This document shows positions 42,801 through 53,311 of a stretch of 64,000 nucleotides of DNA, piece after piece; positions within the stretch are counted from its first letter, which is position 1; each line of letters begins with the position of its first letter. Position numbers and translations under genes: made by a program. The stretch covers positions 3,472,001 to 3,536,000 of the forward strand of contig NC_090774.1 in NCBI RefSeq assembly GCF_001761485.1, in the 5' to 3' direction. This DNA comes from Yarrowia lipolytica (lineage: Eukaryota; Ascomycota; Dipodascomycetes; Dipodascales). The notes below the pieces were generated by a model that was not told the origin of the DNA, searched no databases, and saw nothing but the letters and a program-made list of their open reading frames with translations.

Positions 42801-42820
42801 AGAGGGTGGGAGAGGCGTAA
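39803..42820 (+). CDS. IRS4: Irs4/Tax4-type EH-domain protein
   Basis: 1005 aa from ATG 39803. Irs4 and Tax4 of yeast bind and activate the phosphoinositide phosphatase Inp51 to control PI(4,5)P2 levels, and also affect rDNA silencing and autophagy. Most of the protein is disordered: Ala/Pro/Ser-rich, with poly-Ala at 40352-40375 and four imperfect RQSIDAP heptads at 41084-41167. The conserved part is the C-terminal ~240 residues. KSIWNKATPDAPPPPP and KPWKHHNDADTLTDAERKRYDGVWATNRG come first, then a single EH domain (about 860-925) with VSRLWRRSRLPDERLSDIWELVD and the EF-hand-like DRCNDGTLDREGF. The last 60 residues are extremely Lys/Arg/Glu-rich. C-terminal placement of one EH domain is the Irs4 layout. 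Convergent with the PTR2 gene. Confidence 0.88.
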   Translation: MSALSASLAAAAAAARASETSRESNNVAVTKARPPQHTLVKPAPAKPPRPVARRPKQPVKITVDTSVANTPAPQGSSATSAAAAAARHFKKQKDEQSSPKLSPHHRPPASHRNSGESAKTPSSDSRPASTTSTIPVTPVSATTPSSTVAAAASAAAKRSSTFNKSVPTPVVSDIMKKEQEENRAAAAAAAAQEKATQIIRDLPSPSNSVRSKRLSQSSLVPVLSDEDIYNHRRYARSSQSFATIPTDEDSPGEMGDFEDNNQVHRERARGIQSAAKHANRLSQTSMDSTHTSQQLQPVVSPHTGLPQEGSVLAAALKAGSNASSTMERISLTNEAKEREKAEKRQRKDAKAKAKLLAQANAVYQQSTNESHHAHHHQYHQGNIFKRVIGKSGKPIDPFQGFSPNFSERPGEHFHNHQREMQGAPDGIRRSMDTSRQSIDAPRQSLDAARQSIDTPRELTTNDTSPIPIQPLKSHDAGAVSDLPTSLDEPGLSGHPHLQQSFSNNNALQTVKSSTDDSMSIASLDSVDDSGPGRPPLLAPIPIRNASIIPVSSESESEDIRRGHRRHLSSSQSQRNSLQFPMSPTFSASPAKQLITPEQLLPKRRRGIARTPSVSSSAPRSSSPVISIPLERSSTLQSTLQGSPMNSPVAKSPVFFEGNNGSTNGGLGSSMSNSPPDSELALTPSESTAHSYFAREYREPKSSSTRGVEGASRLAKKLPHRHLAAGGKSIVKSIWNKATPDAPPPPPVSTGGMKTSLRKQPKKKFNEDKPWKHHNDADTLTDAERKRYDGVWATNRGAHVPYYMEPEEYDILIDEEEFYDEGFLSDSDFTDSDSDDDSVSSAEYIMSGENIGNDDVVVSDQNDAVHGYIVSRLWRRSRLPDERLSDIWELVDRCNDGTLDREGFLVGMWLVDQCLYGRKLPNKVDPRVWGSVGRLNVNIKIRQKEPKRNSAKRKARRKVRRDRKELVRERERNEKERRKDEKKEKKDEKKDKKDDRRRDKKRVGEA
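40352..40375 (+). repeat. GCG trinucleotide run (poly-Ala in IRS4)
   Basis: About eight consecutive GCG/GCC codons encoding alanine. Likely variable in length. Confidence 0.85.
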
Positions 42821-42991
42821 CCATGAGACGATGACAGGGTGAAACCCGAGGAGGATCAGGAGGAGTAATTATTATTATAGATATATGCATTTAATACTCA
42901 CGGTAATGACTGACTGCAAACTCTAGGAATCACTATTTTTACCTACGTGCGTCCTTTGTCGGAATCGATATCGACAAAGGCGTTATCACAA

Positions 42992-44866
42992 CTATAGCTT
43001 GGTGGACAATCCCTTTCCGAGTTTCCAGTAGATGATGATGAAAGCAATTGCAAAAACAACACCGGCACAACAGATACCCACAAATGGCCAGATGAGGTAT
43101 GGATCCTTAAGAGCAGGTGTGATACCTGTCTGGATTGCTGTACTGAGTGCAGACATGAACAGCAGCAGAGCAAGGACGATGGATCTCAACTTGTAGGGAG
43201 CCAGATGGTAGGCCAGCTCATAAGAAGTAGTTACTGCAAAAATTTCAGACAGTGCTGTACAGAAGTAGGGGAACACCTGCCACCAGATTGTAATTGGGGC
43301 TACACCTTCCTCGCAATTGGTCGCGTAGTATCCACAAGGAGATGTCTCGTATATCTGCCACTGCAGGATAGCTCCAATCATTGGAGAAAAAGCCGCGAGC
43401 ATGAATCCCAGGAAGATACGGAAGGAAGCTCTGAAGTTGATTCTCATCTTTCGAAGCAGCGGATACAATCCATAGTTGATGATAGGCACAAACACAATGA
43501 TAGTTAACGGGTTGAAGTTGTTAATGAGATCATTGGGCACTCCGTTGGTGATCATGGAAGCACCCTGGGAGTTCGAAAGGGCACCAATACCGTTGTCGTT
43601 AATAAAGTAGACGGGGTAGAAGAGAAAGAACATAGTGGCTTTAAGAGTGGACCAGACATCGTGCACAAACTTGGGAGGATAGGTGGACTTCTTGCGGAAA
43701 ATGTACTGGTAAATGACACCACAGAAGCCAGCAATGATGGAGTTTTTAGAGGACGGGACCTTGTACACCATGTTTCGGATGATGTAGAGAAGAGCAGGTA
43801 GGAAGAAGTAGAGGATAGTAGGTACGAGAAAGGCGAGCCAGTAACCAATTCGTTTCTCAGCATAAGCAGTGCCCAGACCGAGGAAACCACCGACATTGAC
43901 AGCCCAGTAGTAAACCAGGGTCATTCTCTGCAGAGTGGTCTCCTTGTTTATCACCACTTGTTCCCCAGATGGAAGTGTCTTGACCCAATCATCGTCTTCT
44001 CGATACTGTTCCATCACTAACGGAAGCAAGTTGGGCTTGAACAGACCGGTTCCAAACGCGAAGATAATCAGACCCGCAATGAATAGACCCAGAGAAGCCT
44101 TTTGGGCTTCAATCACTCCAGGAACACCAGCAATAACGATAATAACGTGTCCAATTCCACAAACAATAGTTCCTGCCCAAATAGTGGGGTATCGTCCGTA
44201 TCTGGCATCCGCAAGATAAGCACCAAGAAGAGGTGTCAGGTAGGAAAGGAAATTGAGAACAAGAGTAATAGCCGTGGCTACTTGAAGACCCTGGTTGAGA
44301 GCTCCAGCTGTAAGCTGAGAGTCCTTCGGGGTAGCTCCCCAGCCATTGCCCCCCTTTGGAAGAGGAAACTGAACAAAGTTGGAGATGACGTTTGTAAGAC
44401 CGTAGTAAGAGCCTCGTTCGGCAAACTCCACAAGTGCCAAAACGTAGGTAATCTTTGGAACTGGTCCAGAGACTCTTCGGAGTGCGATATCTCCATCCTC
44501 AACCTTTCTCAACCCATTAGGATTCCACTCGTCGGTGTAGTTGGCCCAAGTGTGAGAGTAATGCTCGTGCTCCATATAGATCTCCTCATACTCGTAGTCG
44601 ATTCCATCCTTCTCATTATTGGGGTCAACGCTTCCCTCTCGGACTGACTCGTCATTGACAGAGGTGGTCGTAGCTAGTGTGTCCTTGAGAGCGTCCTTGA
44701 GAGTCCCATTTTCGGGAAACTCCGGAGTGGGGTCCAGACTGTAGTCAATATGGGAGTCGTACTCAACCTGAGGATTGTACTCAACTTGCTCAACCTCAGA
44801 AAGGTACTCCCCCTGTGAAGGGTACATGGTAGCTTTGAAGTTGTCGTCCTTGTCGTCGTAGGTCAT
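42992..44866 (-). CDS. PTR2: Ptr2-type proton-coupled peptide transporter
   Basis: 624 aa from ATG 44866. POT/PTR proteins import di- and tripeptides at the plasma membrane using the proton gradient. About 140 hydrophilic, Asp/Glu-rich residues precede the first membrane segment, as in fungal Ptr2. FAERGSYYGLTNVISNF is the ExxER-x-x-YYG proton-coupling motif (Gly instead of the usual Phe after ER). GAYLADARYGRYPTI is the loop-2 signature, and GTGLFKPNLLPLVMEQ replaces the more common GTGGIKPNVSPF. Twelve hydrophobic segments are visible, the last being IWPFVGICCAGVVFAIAFIIIYW. The motif deviations suggest a diverged member with possibly altered substrate range. A TATA-like stretch lies about 40 bp upstream and one GATAAG (45026-45031) further up, as in nitrogen-regulated genes. 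Confidence 0.9.
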   Translation of the reverse strand: MTYDDKDDNFKATMYPSQGEYLSEVEQVEYNPQVEYDSHIDYSLDPTPEFPENGTLKDALKDTLATTTSVNDESVREGSVDPNNEKDGIDYEYEEIYMEHEHYSHTWANYTDEWNPNGLRKVEDGDIALRRVSGPVPKITYVLALVEFAERGSYYGLTNVISNFVQFPLPKGGNGWGATPKDSQLTAGALNQGLQVATAITLVLNFLSYLTPLLGAYLADARYGRYPTIWAGTIVCGIGHVIIVIAGVPGVIEAQKASLGLFIAGLIIFAFGTGLFKPNLLPLVMEQYREDDDWVKTLPSGEQVVINKETTLQRMTLVYYWAVNVGGFLGLGTAYAEKRIGYWLAFLVPTILYFFLPALLYIIRNMVYKVPSSKNSIIAGFCGVIYQYIFRKKSTYPPKFVHDVWSTLKATMFFLFYPVYFINDNGIGALSNSQGASMITNGVPNDLINNFNPLTIIVFVPIINYGLYPLLRKMRINFRASFRIFLGFMLAAFSPMIGAILQWQIYETSPCGYYATNCEEGVAPITIWWQVFPYFCTALSEIFAVTTSYELAYHLAPYKLRSIVLALLLFMSALSTAIQTGITPALKDPYLIWPFVGICCAGVVFAIAFIIIYWKLGKGLSTKL

Positions 44867-46079
44867 TGCGAGATGATGGCCCCGGGATTTTCTCTGGCAA
44901 TTTCTTATATATATACTGTAGATACATTGGATGACACTACTTGTATTTCAGAGCCGTGGAGTGGGGATCTCATAATTGTACTAGACACTGGGGTAAACAC
45001 ACTAGTCTATCGTTTCGGGTCCCCAGATAAGTGGGGAACATTCCATCGATAGCCTGAGAGGTTTGAGTGTATGCATGCCGTTTCGAGCCGAGATATGCCA
45101 AAGATCAGCTTCTCTTAATGGCTTTCCACCGTTTCTTGGTACACTGCACAAAATACCGTTAATTAGACCGTTGGCATGGCAGGAGCGACCAAGTACATGC
45201 CTGCGCACGTTAGTGAGTGTACTGTAAGTACAGTAGCTACAAGACTCTAACTTGGAAGGCCCGTAGCTGAAAATTTGAGTGGTTAGTATGTTAATTATCC
45301 GAGGCGTATCCGAGGCTCTTCTCATCGAGCATTTCCACTACTTGTAGACCCTGTGTAAGGTGCATTTATGAACGGCTCACACCCCACAACTAGCAGGGAA
45401 AAACTTCTGGAGTTGGACCTATTGGGGTAGTCAATAACCGGGCTCCCGCTTAAAAAGGATTGTGGGGTACAAGTATCCAATAAGTGCTTGCCGTGTACTT
45501 GTAGATTGAAGGAGGAGAGTCGAGTTGGATAGGAAAGGGTCAGCTCGAATATCTTCACCAGATTTACCACGTACAACTTGTACTTGTACTTGTACGAGTA
45601 GTGACGCTTGCGAGAGGGAAAACGATCGAAACTCGAGGATGGACCAAATGGCCATGGAAGAATATGTGTGGATGCAAAATTTTCCTGCTAAGATATCCAT
45701 AGACTCACTTCGAACAACCCCGCTCTATACCAGTCCGAACTTTCGCTATATGAGTTTACTGACCATCAGCATGCATACAGGGCGCGCTCAGCCGAAACCA
45801 CGCAGTATAGCTAGCTACGAGTACAAATACAGTAAGCACCTTCTATGGGACTTGAATAATAAAAACACTAAGTAGGGACAAGGGTCAAAATGCATTGAAA
45901 ATTTTCAGCAATGAATGTTACTTCCTCTCAGAAGTTCCTACAAGTACTACAAATACAACATCTCCAAGAGCAGTTCTCTCTGTTTCTGGGTCATGTTGAA
46001 CTCTAATAACCAACCACCTAAATGCTGCAGAGTTCCATCATCGCCCACCATCGTCAACCACACACACTAATTACAGGTA
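44867..46079. other. divergent intergenic region PTR2/APS3
   Basis: About 1.2 kb. Contains the TATA-like stretch 44906-44915, a GATAAG at 45026-45031, TACTGTA-AG-TACAGTA at about 45220-45235, and a tandem CTTGTA array at about 45575-45597. No gene recognised. Confidence 0.45.
44906..44915 (-). promoter_or_regulatory. TATA-like element upstream of the PTR2 gene
   Basis: TATATATATA about 40 bp before the start codon. The spacing implies a very short 5' leader if it is used. Confidence 0.4.
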
Positions 46080-46649
46080 ATGATCCACTCGGTACTGATC
46101 TTCAACAATTCGGGCTTGCCACGATTGACTAAATTCTACGCTCCCGTGGACCTGGCAACACAACAAACGCTTCTCAAGCAGGTGCATTCTCTGCTGGTGG
46201 CAAGAAAACCAGACGCATGTCTGTTCCTCACCCCTCCTCCTCTTCTCCAGGGCCAGGAGGATGTTGACACCATCCGTGTCATATACAAGCACTACGCCAC
46301 GTTATACTTTGTGTTTGTAGTCGACGAGCAGGAATCCGAACTCGGCATCTTGGATCTGATCCAGGTCATGGTGGAGTGCCTGGACCGGTGCTTCGAGAAC
46401 GTCTGTGAGCTGGATCTGGTATTCGGGTGGCAAACACTTGAAACCGTGCTGGGAGAAATCATTCAGGGAGGCATGGTCGTGGAGACTTCAGTGACCAAGA
46501 TCGTCGCTGCTGTCGACGAGGCTAACAGAGGTAACGGTAGTGCGGAAATGAAGGAGGGAGGTGCGAGCGGAGGATTCGCCAACGCTCTCAGTGGAGCCAC
46601 AAACGCCATCAGTCAAATGGCCAAGGAGGGACGATGGTCCTACCGATAA
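46080..46649 (+). CDS. APS3: AP-3 complex sigma subunit Aps3
   Basis: 189 aa. Aps3 is the small subunit of the AP-3 adaptor that carries cargo from the Golgi to the vacuole. The opening MIHSVLIFNNSGLPRLTKFY is the AP small-chain signature (compare MIKAILIFNNHGKPRLSKFY in animal AP-3 sigma). It is followed by YKHYATLYFVFVVDEQESELGILDLIQV and FENVCELDLVFGWQTLETVLGEIIQGGMVVET. The last ~45 residues are Gly/Ala/Ser-rich and probably flexible. The start codon follows directly after CACTAATTACAGGTA, which looks like an acceptor site, so a 5' UTR intron is possible, but the coding part needs none. Confidence 0.94.
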   Translation: MIHSVLIFNNSGLPRLTKFYAPVDLATQQTLLKQVHSLLVARKPDACLFLTPPPLLQGQEDVDTIRVIYKHYATLYFVFVVDEQESELGILDLIQVMVECLDRCFENVCELDLVFGWQTLETVLGEIIQGGMVVETSVTKIVAAVDEANRGNGSAEMKEGGASGGFANALSGATNAISQMAKEGRWSYR

Positions 46650-48769
46650 TTGTATATGGCTGTGACTATGAAAAAAATGTTGGATGCCTGAGGACTACAA
46701 GTAGTGGATGTCTGATGTGAGGAAGCATAGAGAACGGTGTCACGTACATGAAGTACTGCACACATGTAAAATGAATGAATGTATTATTGACAGTTGGAAT
46801 GTGACGGTTCGTATCAAGCCACTTGTCCACTGGCTATTAGTGTCACAAGGGCGTACAGACCTGCTCACCGTCATATCCCAAAACCACCATAATACTCGAA
46901 CTGTTACAAGCCCCACAAGTGATGCAGAATCATGTTCCTCTTTTACCAGTATATATTCCTCTTTATCTTCAGCACCACGCACCATGTTTGTGTTATATGA
47001 GATATACTGTGGCTAGACACTCACCAAGATCGGGTAATTACACCAGAAGTAGGAGCTACTACTTGTAGTACATGTAGCGATAGTACAAGTACAACAGATA
47101 TTACCAATGCGTCATACCCAGGGTCCAGACACGACCGAAGAGCCTGTAAGTTCACAGTGCCAGTAGCGCCAACCTTCAGCCCTCATTATTACGGTAATGA
47201 GTTCGAAGAGCAATAAGAGCGACCATGAGCCAGAACCTTTGAGCCAGCCCGCCAGTATGTACTCGACATATATATTCATGAGCAAAGAGTCCTTTTTCAG
47301 TGCCAAATCGAGCCCAACAACATCTACTGTAGATTCAAAAGAGCATACAAGCACTTTTACGAGACCGATCTCCAAATTATGGTGAAACAATGAGGTCTAA
47401 AGCTTTCAATGGACCAGTTTCAAAGAGTAAACCAGTCTACAAGTACCTACAAGCATAAGTTTTTTAGATCAAAACATTACATCTGGTAGTGTGGCGACAC
47501 GTAGATGTGCTCAATCCCTTCGAAAGCTGAACATTGGTTGACATAGCGAGCTCGTAAACATAATTAAGCAAAGGGTTGTCCGTTTTCTACAAGCTATCTA
47601 CAAGAACAAGTGGCTGGTACTCGTACTCGCAGAAGTACGGTACCGGTACTACTGTGTAGGACGCGTTTGTAATAACAACAAAGTACGAGTACGAGTATAT
47701 ACTTGTACAAGCATATAATATTTGTAGCTTAACTATCAACCTATGGATCAGACCAGAATCGAGCTTTTTAGTCCGGAACCAGCGCATGCTTAGTGCATTT
47801 TATATATCGGCTTGGATTGCTGGAGAGCTGTCATATCCACGATTAACTCATGATGCCTATGGGCTGATTTCAGGTCGTAAAAATACCTTTGCTGATCCAG
47901 GATAGAAATTGGAGTTGGAGATCTACATCACCAATGGACTGCAAGTGGAAGATCAATCCCGATAGGAAAGAAAGGATCTACAGCCATAAACATTGTCTTC
48001 ATTGTTGTACAGCCGAAACACGTTAATAAATCCCATTGTCTGGTTATCCTCTGGCGGCTAGAAATTATTATACTACTGGTACTGTATGTACTGAGATGTT
48101 GTATTGGCGTGACTTCTTTAGTTCCTTTTGGATGATAAATTAGTCGCCCAGATTCACTCCTTAAATACTGTAGTTGAGGAAACCCCGTGTACAGCTGCAG
48201 GCGCAGTCGTTACTTCTTCCCATTTAATCTGGCTCAATCTGTCTGTAATCTTCTCGCTTGATCTAGATGCGATCCATGGCTCTACTGGTCCACATTCCAC
48301 CGTGATGATGGCTGCCTGTTCTTCATTCCGCGTGCTGGAATCAATGGAGATCACGACGATCGGACACGCGTTTTAAACGCAGATGAAATCGGTGTTGTGT
48401 GAGATTCCGGTTCCGGAATCAGAGGAACAATTGGTGCGAAAGTGTGCCGTAGATCGTGCGGTTACAAGTACCCGTGGTTCCATGTGCTCTGACATCCAAC
48501 CCCGCCGCACTAACACAAAGACAGCAGGAATGTACCGACCTGCTGTTGACAGGGAATTAGGAAGACGAGCTGCATTTCGGTGTATCGTACTCGTACATAT
48601 CGCATGCAACGCGTTCTTGTCCAAAAAGAGCTTGAAAATGGTGCAATTAGGCAAATAGACAAATAGCCCCAGTATGTGCGTGTGTGTGTGGTTGCCACGA
48701 TATTTCGGGGAGCATTGTTACTGTACGAGTAGCGTCCATCCTGGGCGGAATGTGCAGTAAAACATACCC

Positions 48770-48807
<38 letters not shown>

Positions 48808-50095
48808 ACACGAAGGGCAACTACTCGTAAAGAAGCGATTCTGACGGGTGACGTGGAGAATGTCCCATGTGTGTCTCCTCTGAGGTGTCACGTGTCACGA
48901 GAGGAGAGTCATTATTATGTCATCAAAGTGTAACAGGGGGTGGAACCGCGGACTCGGGTGGCCTATAATTACAGGAAATTAAAATCATGGGAAAAGGGTC
49001 TCGTCAGAGTTCTGTCACCCATGTGAATTGCTGTGGGAGAGTTGGCGACACAACATTAAGCTCTCCTAAATCCTGACAGTTGGGCTTTGCACCTACATCT
49101 GTTGGACCAGTTTGACGAAGGCTATTTCCCTCAGAAGCTCAATACAGCATCCTCTGAGTGTTTTTGACAAGGTGCGGTACACACGCAACACAAGGAATGA
49201 CAGCCATCGATACGACCCTCTGACAGAACGGAGACGGACAAACAGAGTGCAGCGTTCTCAAAAATAGACGTCCCAAACGGGTTCCTGGCTGCTCCAAACA
49301 GGCCTTAGTATCCCACCCTTGCTCGTTTCGCATGGAATGGACGAAAAATATTCTTTGCAACAAATGTGTCTCATGTCTGTCTCAGATATGCAGTGGCTGT
49401 AGAGGGCCGGTCATAGCTTCCACTGTATAGTTGGCGCAAGTGGCCCTACCCACATGGTGCAGGGTAAATAATCGGGGTTGTATGGTGTGACTATGGGGTG
49501 GCCGTCTTGTTGTGATTTATTATCCTTTGTTGCTGTCAAGACTGCTCTAACTCGCTTGGCAAGCTTACACTCTTCAAGCGACCATACCCCAGAGTGGCTC
49601 ATGCAGGCAATGCAAATCTCGTTTGCAGCGTACCCCAGTACCAGTCTAAACACAGTGCGGCCCAAGAAGCCTACTGCAAATACAAGTTAGCAGCAGCGAA
49701 ATAAGCTTTGGGCTTGTCTGTAACAAGCAAAACCACTTAGGTTTATAGATTAGGTCGCCTCCCAGCCCACATTTGGAACTCCACTTCTTTTTTTATTCTC
49801 GACTCTTTCTACACCGCGCCCAGGTTTTTTCGCTGCTTCCTCCTAACTGCGCCCTACCCCCACAATTACCAAACTGCTTCCCACGACCCATAGTCCAAAC
49901 ACCACCAGATACGCCGATCGCGACGATCCTAAACAATTGGTAGTATCATTGTCGTAAACAGGAGACCGACTGGAGATACCTACGCGACTTGACAACCGCC
50001 GGAACACATTTGCACACACATTCGCTCCATACCTGCTCCTACGCTCACTCGCTCAACACACTAGCGCTGTAACCCAACAAAGACAAGATAATCCG
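46650..50095. other. long intergenic region between APS3 and the SH3 gene
   Basis: About 3.4 kb, the longest gene-free stretch. Features seen: GTAC-rich short repeats at 47050-47100 and 47620-47720, a 35-base T run at 48772-48806, and a pyrimidine-rich leader-like stretch before 50096. Open frames at 48157-48372 (-), 48373-48658 (both strands) and 49411-49665 (-) are below what I can support as genes. A non-coding RNA or eroded element cannot be excluded. Confidence 0.45.
48772..48806. repeat. 35-bp poly-T tract
   Basis: An uninterrupted run of 35 T after ACATACCCGG. By far the longest homopolymer in the window. Could be the poly-A end of a minus-strand retrocopy or a simple promoter tract. 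Confidence 0.9.
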
Positions 50096-51397
50096 ATGAA
50101 CCTCTTTTCGTGTTTTCAGAATAGAAAAACGCAAACGGGGTCCACAACCCCGACCGCGACAGCAGCAAGAAACACACCGAAGGAAAACACCTCGTCGGCA
50201 GGCTCAGATGAGAAACACACACTCGAAACCATTGCAGAGGGTCCGGAAACAACTTCTCCTTACAAGGCTAGCGCCAGCCGGGGCGACCAGGTGCCAGGAA
50301 CTCCAAAAAGTGAACTAGGAGGCTACTCCTTCACTCCCCCAGCGCTCAAGGTACCCCCACCAGTGGCTGGACACAAGCATATCTCGTCTCCGAACGAAAC
50401 AGGCTCTCCATACCTGCCGACTTCTCCATCCTTTAAGACTTCGCCTAGAATCGACGTGGATCTGGAAAGCCGAATGTCCACCTTCAACCCTTACTCCTTG
50501 TCACCCCCCTCATCAGCTGACAATAACCTCAAGACCGCCCCTTCTTTGGATAACCAGAGCCTCGCCTCTGGTCTTGGGCTGGGCATCCCCAATCTAAACC
50601 CTTCTCCCCCTGTTACCCCCGTCAAAGCTCACCCTCTGAGTAACGAGGTGAAGATGGACATGGATAACGGATCTTCGCCTCCCGTACCTGAGAAGGACCA
50701 CCCCCGCACTCTGCGACCGAAGTCACTCCATGGAAGCCAGTCCGCCAGTAACAACACTCGACAAGCATCTCCTCCCAAAATGGAGCCCATTCCCCGACCC
50801 CGACAGATCGTGGACTCGCCGTCGTTCACGTCGTCATACTCGCCCACAATGGCCCCCCGAATCTCTATGAGCTTTGCTCGACAGTCGCGTCTAATTCCTC
50901 TGGACGTGCTCAAAAACTTCTCGTCCGACGACTTCTTGGGCGATTTCCTCAAGGACACTTCGTTCCGAGAGTCCATGGACGCGTCCATGCTGTCCTCTGG
51001 AGTGCCTGGCATCACTGACAGAGCCACCAACAGACAGACCTTTGCATCCTCCCACTACTCGGAATACTATGAGGACAACCCCGACCTGCAGTTGGAGCTG
51101 TCTCGAATGAGATCCATGTCTCGACAGGCCTCTCTCCACCACAAGGACAGCCGGTCAAACCGAACGTCGCAATACACCACATACAACCCCAACAATGAGT
51201 ACGAAGCTTATGACCACGACAAACTAGCCCGTGAACTCGCTAGAGAGATTGAGGGCGCCAGCCGGGAGTCTTGTGATCCCGGAAAGCCCAACGTCAACAG
51301 ACTGTCCACTGTCGCTGCTTCTGAAAACTCTGGGGGAGTTTCTGTGCCTCCATCTGATTTTGGTTCTCCACGAAGCGAGATTCACCGAGAGCGAACT

Positions 51398-51434
<37 letters not shown>

Positions 51435-51952
51435 TCACCCAAAACAACCACCTCACGACCAGCCATAGCAACAACGGTGCTGATGGCTCTAACTTTACCC
51501 ACGACTCCATCTCGACATCCAACTCCATGAACACCATGTCCAACATGACCAGTACCACGGCTAACACGACAATCAATAGCATTGGTGAGACTCGAGATTC
51601 CAAGAGTGACGTGAAGACAGTCCCCGGCATCCCTCCCCACGCCAAGACTTCGGCATCTGCAACTACCACAGCCCCTACCATGCCTCCTTCTCCCCCCGTG
51701 TCAATGCGGGAGTCCATCAAGGACCTCCCCAATTACACCGTCACCCACTCCTACCGACCAATTCTCGAGGACGAGATTGAGGTTCGACGAGGTGACACTG
51801 TCAAAATCTGCCAGGAGTTTGATGATGGCTGGTGTCTGGTAACCATTGTAAAGATGCGATCTGACGACCCCGAAAACCGACGATCTATCGGATCCACCAT
51901 GGGATACAAGGAAGGTGTTTGCCCTCGAGCATGTCTTGCGCTTGAGGTGTAG
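50096..51952 (+). CDS. SH3-domain protein with poly-Asn tract, function unknown
   Basis: 618 aa from ATG 50096 (MNLFSCFQNRK). The only domain I recognise is a C-terminal SH3 (about 545-615): HSYRPILEDEIEVRRGD opens it, then the FDDGWCLVTIV core and EGVCPRACLALEV close it. An ~8-residue insertion (RSDDPENR) lies between the last strands. The first ~540 residues are Ser/Pro/Thr/Asn-rich and mostly disordered, but a short stretch around 262-310 (MSFARQSRLIPLDVLKNFSSDD) may be a conserved binding segment, and many SP/TP sites suggest CDK/MAPK phosphorylation. A run of twelve Asn (AAC)n lies at 51398-51433. The SH3 resembles those of fungal polarity and mating proteins such as Fus1, but there is no membrane segment. 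The N-terminal Cys at residue 6 near basic residues could be lipidated; speculative. Confidence 0.78.
51398..51433 (+). repeat. (AAC)n microsatellite, poly-Asn in the SH3 protein
   Basis: Twelve consecutive AAC codons with one sequence unit and no synonymous variation, so likely recent and length-variable. Confidence 0.9.
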
Positions 51953-52924
51953 CAATCAGCTCAACGGTTCACCAGGTTCCGGCCTTCCATCACTTCTCAG
52001 CTTTTGTTTCAGAGCAGTATGGCTGCCATCCACCACAACTGAATAATGTCTTCTTCCCAGACCGAGCGGCTACGTGACACTTATATGTCCTCCAGCAACA
52101 CTCATACAGTATTATTTATTTATATAACACAAATTAATTCTTGTCAGTTATTCTATGGTCTACGGTGTGGGGTAGGATTGGTCTCCTCTGAAGCAACAAA
52201 GTCAGAACCAGTACACCCACAGTATTAGCGTCGTATTAGTGTCTTACGTTAAGGTCCGGCACGTATTTAGAACTAGAATTGGACTACAAGGATGAGGGAC
52301 TTGTGGCTTCTATGACATGTGGCTTCTAATACCTCGAGATTTCAACCTCAGGTTGGTGCAGAGAAGCTGACTCGGGAGCCAGCTGGCTATACATGAGTAA
52401 AGCAGGTAACACTTATCGCAGCATTAGCTAAACTATTACCTGTGAGCTGCACAGTGATGTCAGAGATGGCCTCTCCTTTGCTACTTGTAGTGGCCATCCG
52501 TATCGCACCAGTGCACAAGTAAAAGAGGCCGTTTTCCCTAGAATTTGCTCAAGCCTTGTTTTCGGAGTTCGTGAACACATGGGGAAAAGAAGCAACCAAC
52601 CTTGAAAAAAATGTCAGAAGCTACACGGCAACCATCAATGGACGAAAAAGGAACAGCAGTAGATCAGAACTCGTCTCGCCTGTACACTAATGTCTCAATA
52701 ACTATGGTTTATTTAAATCATAAATTTCTATTATATTCTCGTAAACCCACTTAAATCACTCAACACTGTATCGTTCATGGTCAAGCTTAACTCCGACGAG
52801 GTTAACTTATATCCACCCGTAGGAATGCGGCGAGCCCTTCTCAATGGGCTTCTTAGCTGGGTTCTTTAATCGCCTTGTCCTCGATCACCACAGCAGTCTC
52901 GTTTAAACGAAGGCATGTTGCAAG
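51953..52924. other. intergenic, 3' of the SH3 gene
   Basis: About 970 bp, AT-rich toward the right. No RNA gene or convincing frame recognised; presumably holds the SH3 3' UTR and the promoter of the acidic orphan. Confidence 0.4.
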
Positions 52925-53311
52925 ATGAAACGTCATATCGCCATCAATGGAGACTCAGATCTTGATGCAGACGACGAGAAGGAGGCTGATCCGCTAGACA
53001 TCTCTGACTTCTTGGACCCCTCGGATTTGGAGCCGGAACCCATTCCCATGGATTTATCCGAAGCAATTCACCACGAAGACTTGCAGCGCTTCCAAGACTG
53101 GGAAGAGCAGGTTGATGAGGAGGAGTACGACGACACCTACAACGAGATCATAATTGAAGACGGGTGTGTGATATGGAAGGTATGGAAGGAGGATGCTGGA
53201 GCTGAAGATGAACCCCTTACTTCGGCCACGTTCAGAGCAAACGAAAAGGCATCCGAATACGAAAAGCAGCAGCATGAACGGACGGAGAAGTTTGAGAATT
53301 TGTGCCATTGA
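52925..53311 (+). CDS. small acidic protein of unknown function
   Basis: 128 aa, strongly acidic (Asp/Glu about 30%), for example DADDEKEADPLDISDFLDPS and WEEQVDEEEYDDTYNEIIIEDG, with a final more mixed segment (TFRANEKASEYEKQQHERTEK) that may be helical. No signal peptide or membrane segment. Codon use is compatible with coding, and there is no equally good frame on the other strand. I recognise no family; acidic proteins of this kind often bind histones or basic partners, but that is speculation. An acceptor-like CTAATACTAG just after the stop raises the possibility that the true gene has a further exon. Confidence 0.45.
   Translation: MKRHIAINGDSDLDADDEKEADPLDISDFLDPSDLEPEPIPMDLSEAIHHEDLQRFQDWEEQVDEEEYDDTYNEIIIEDGCVIWKVWKEDAGAEDEPLTSATFRANEKASEYEKQQHERTEKFENLCH

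Noticed and set aside
48373-48658. Overlapping ~90-codon frames on both strands
   Set aside because: Neither has a recognisable domain; overlap on both strands suggests chance lack of stops.
49411-49665. 84-codon minus-strand frame near the poly-T tract
   Set aside because: No recognisable family and an opposing plus-strand frame; not enough to call a gene or an element body.
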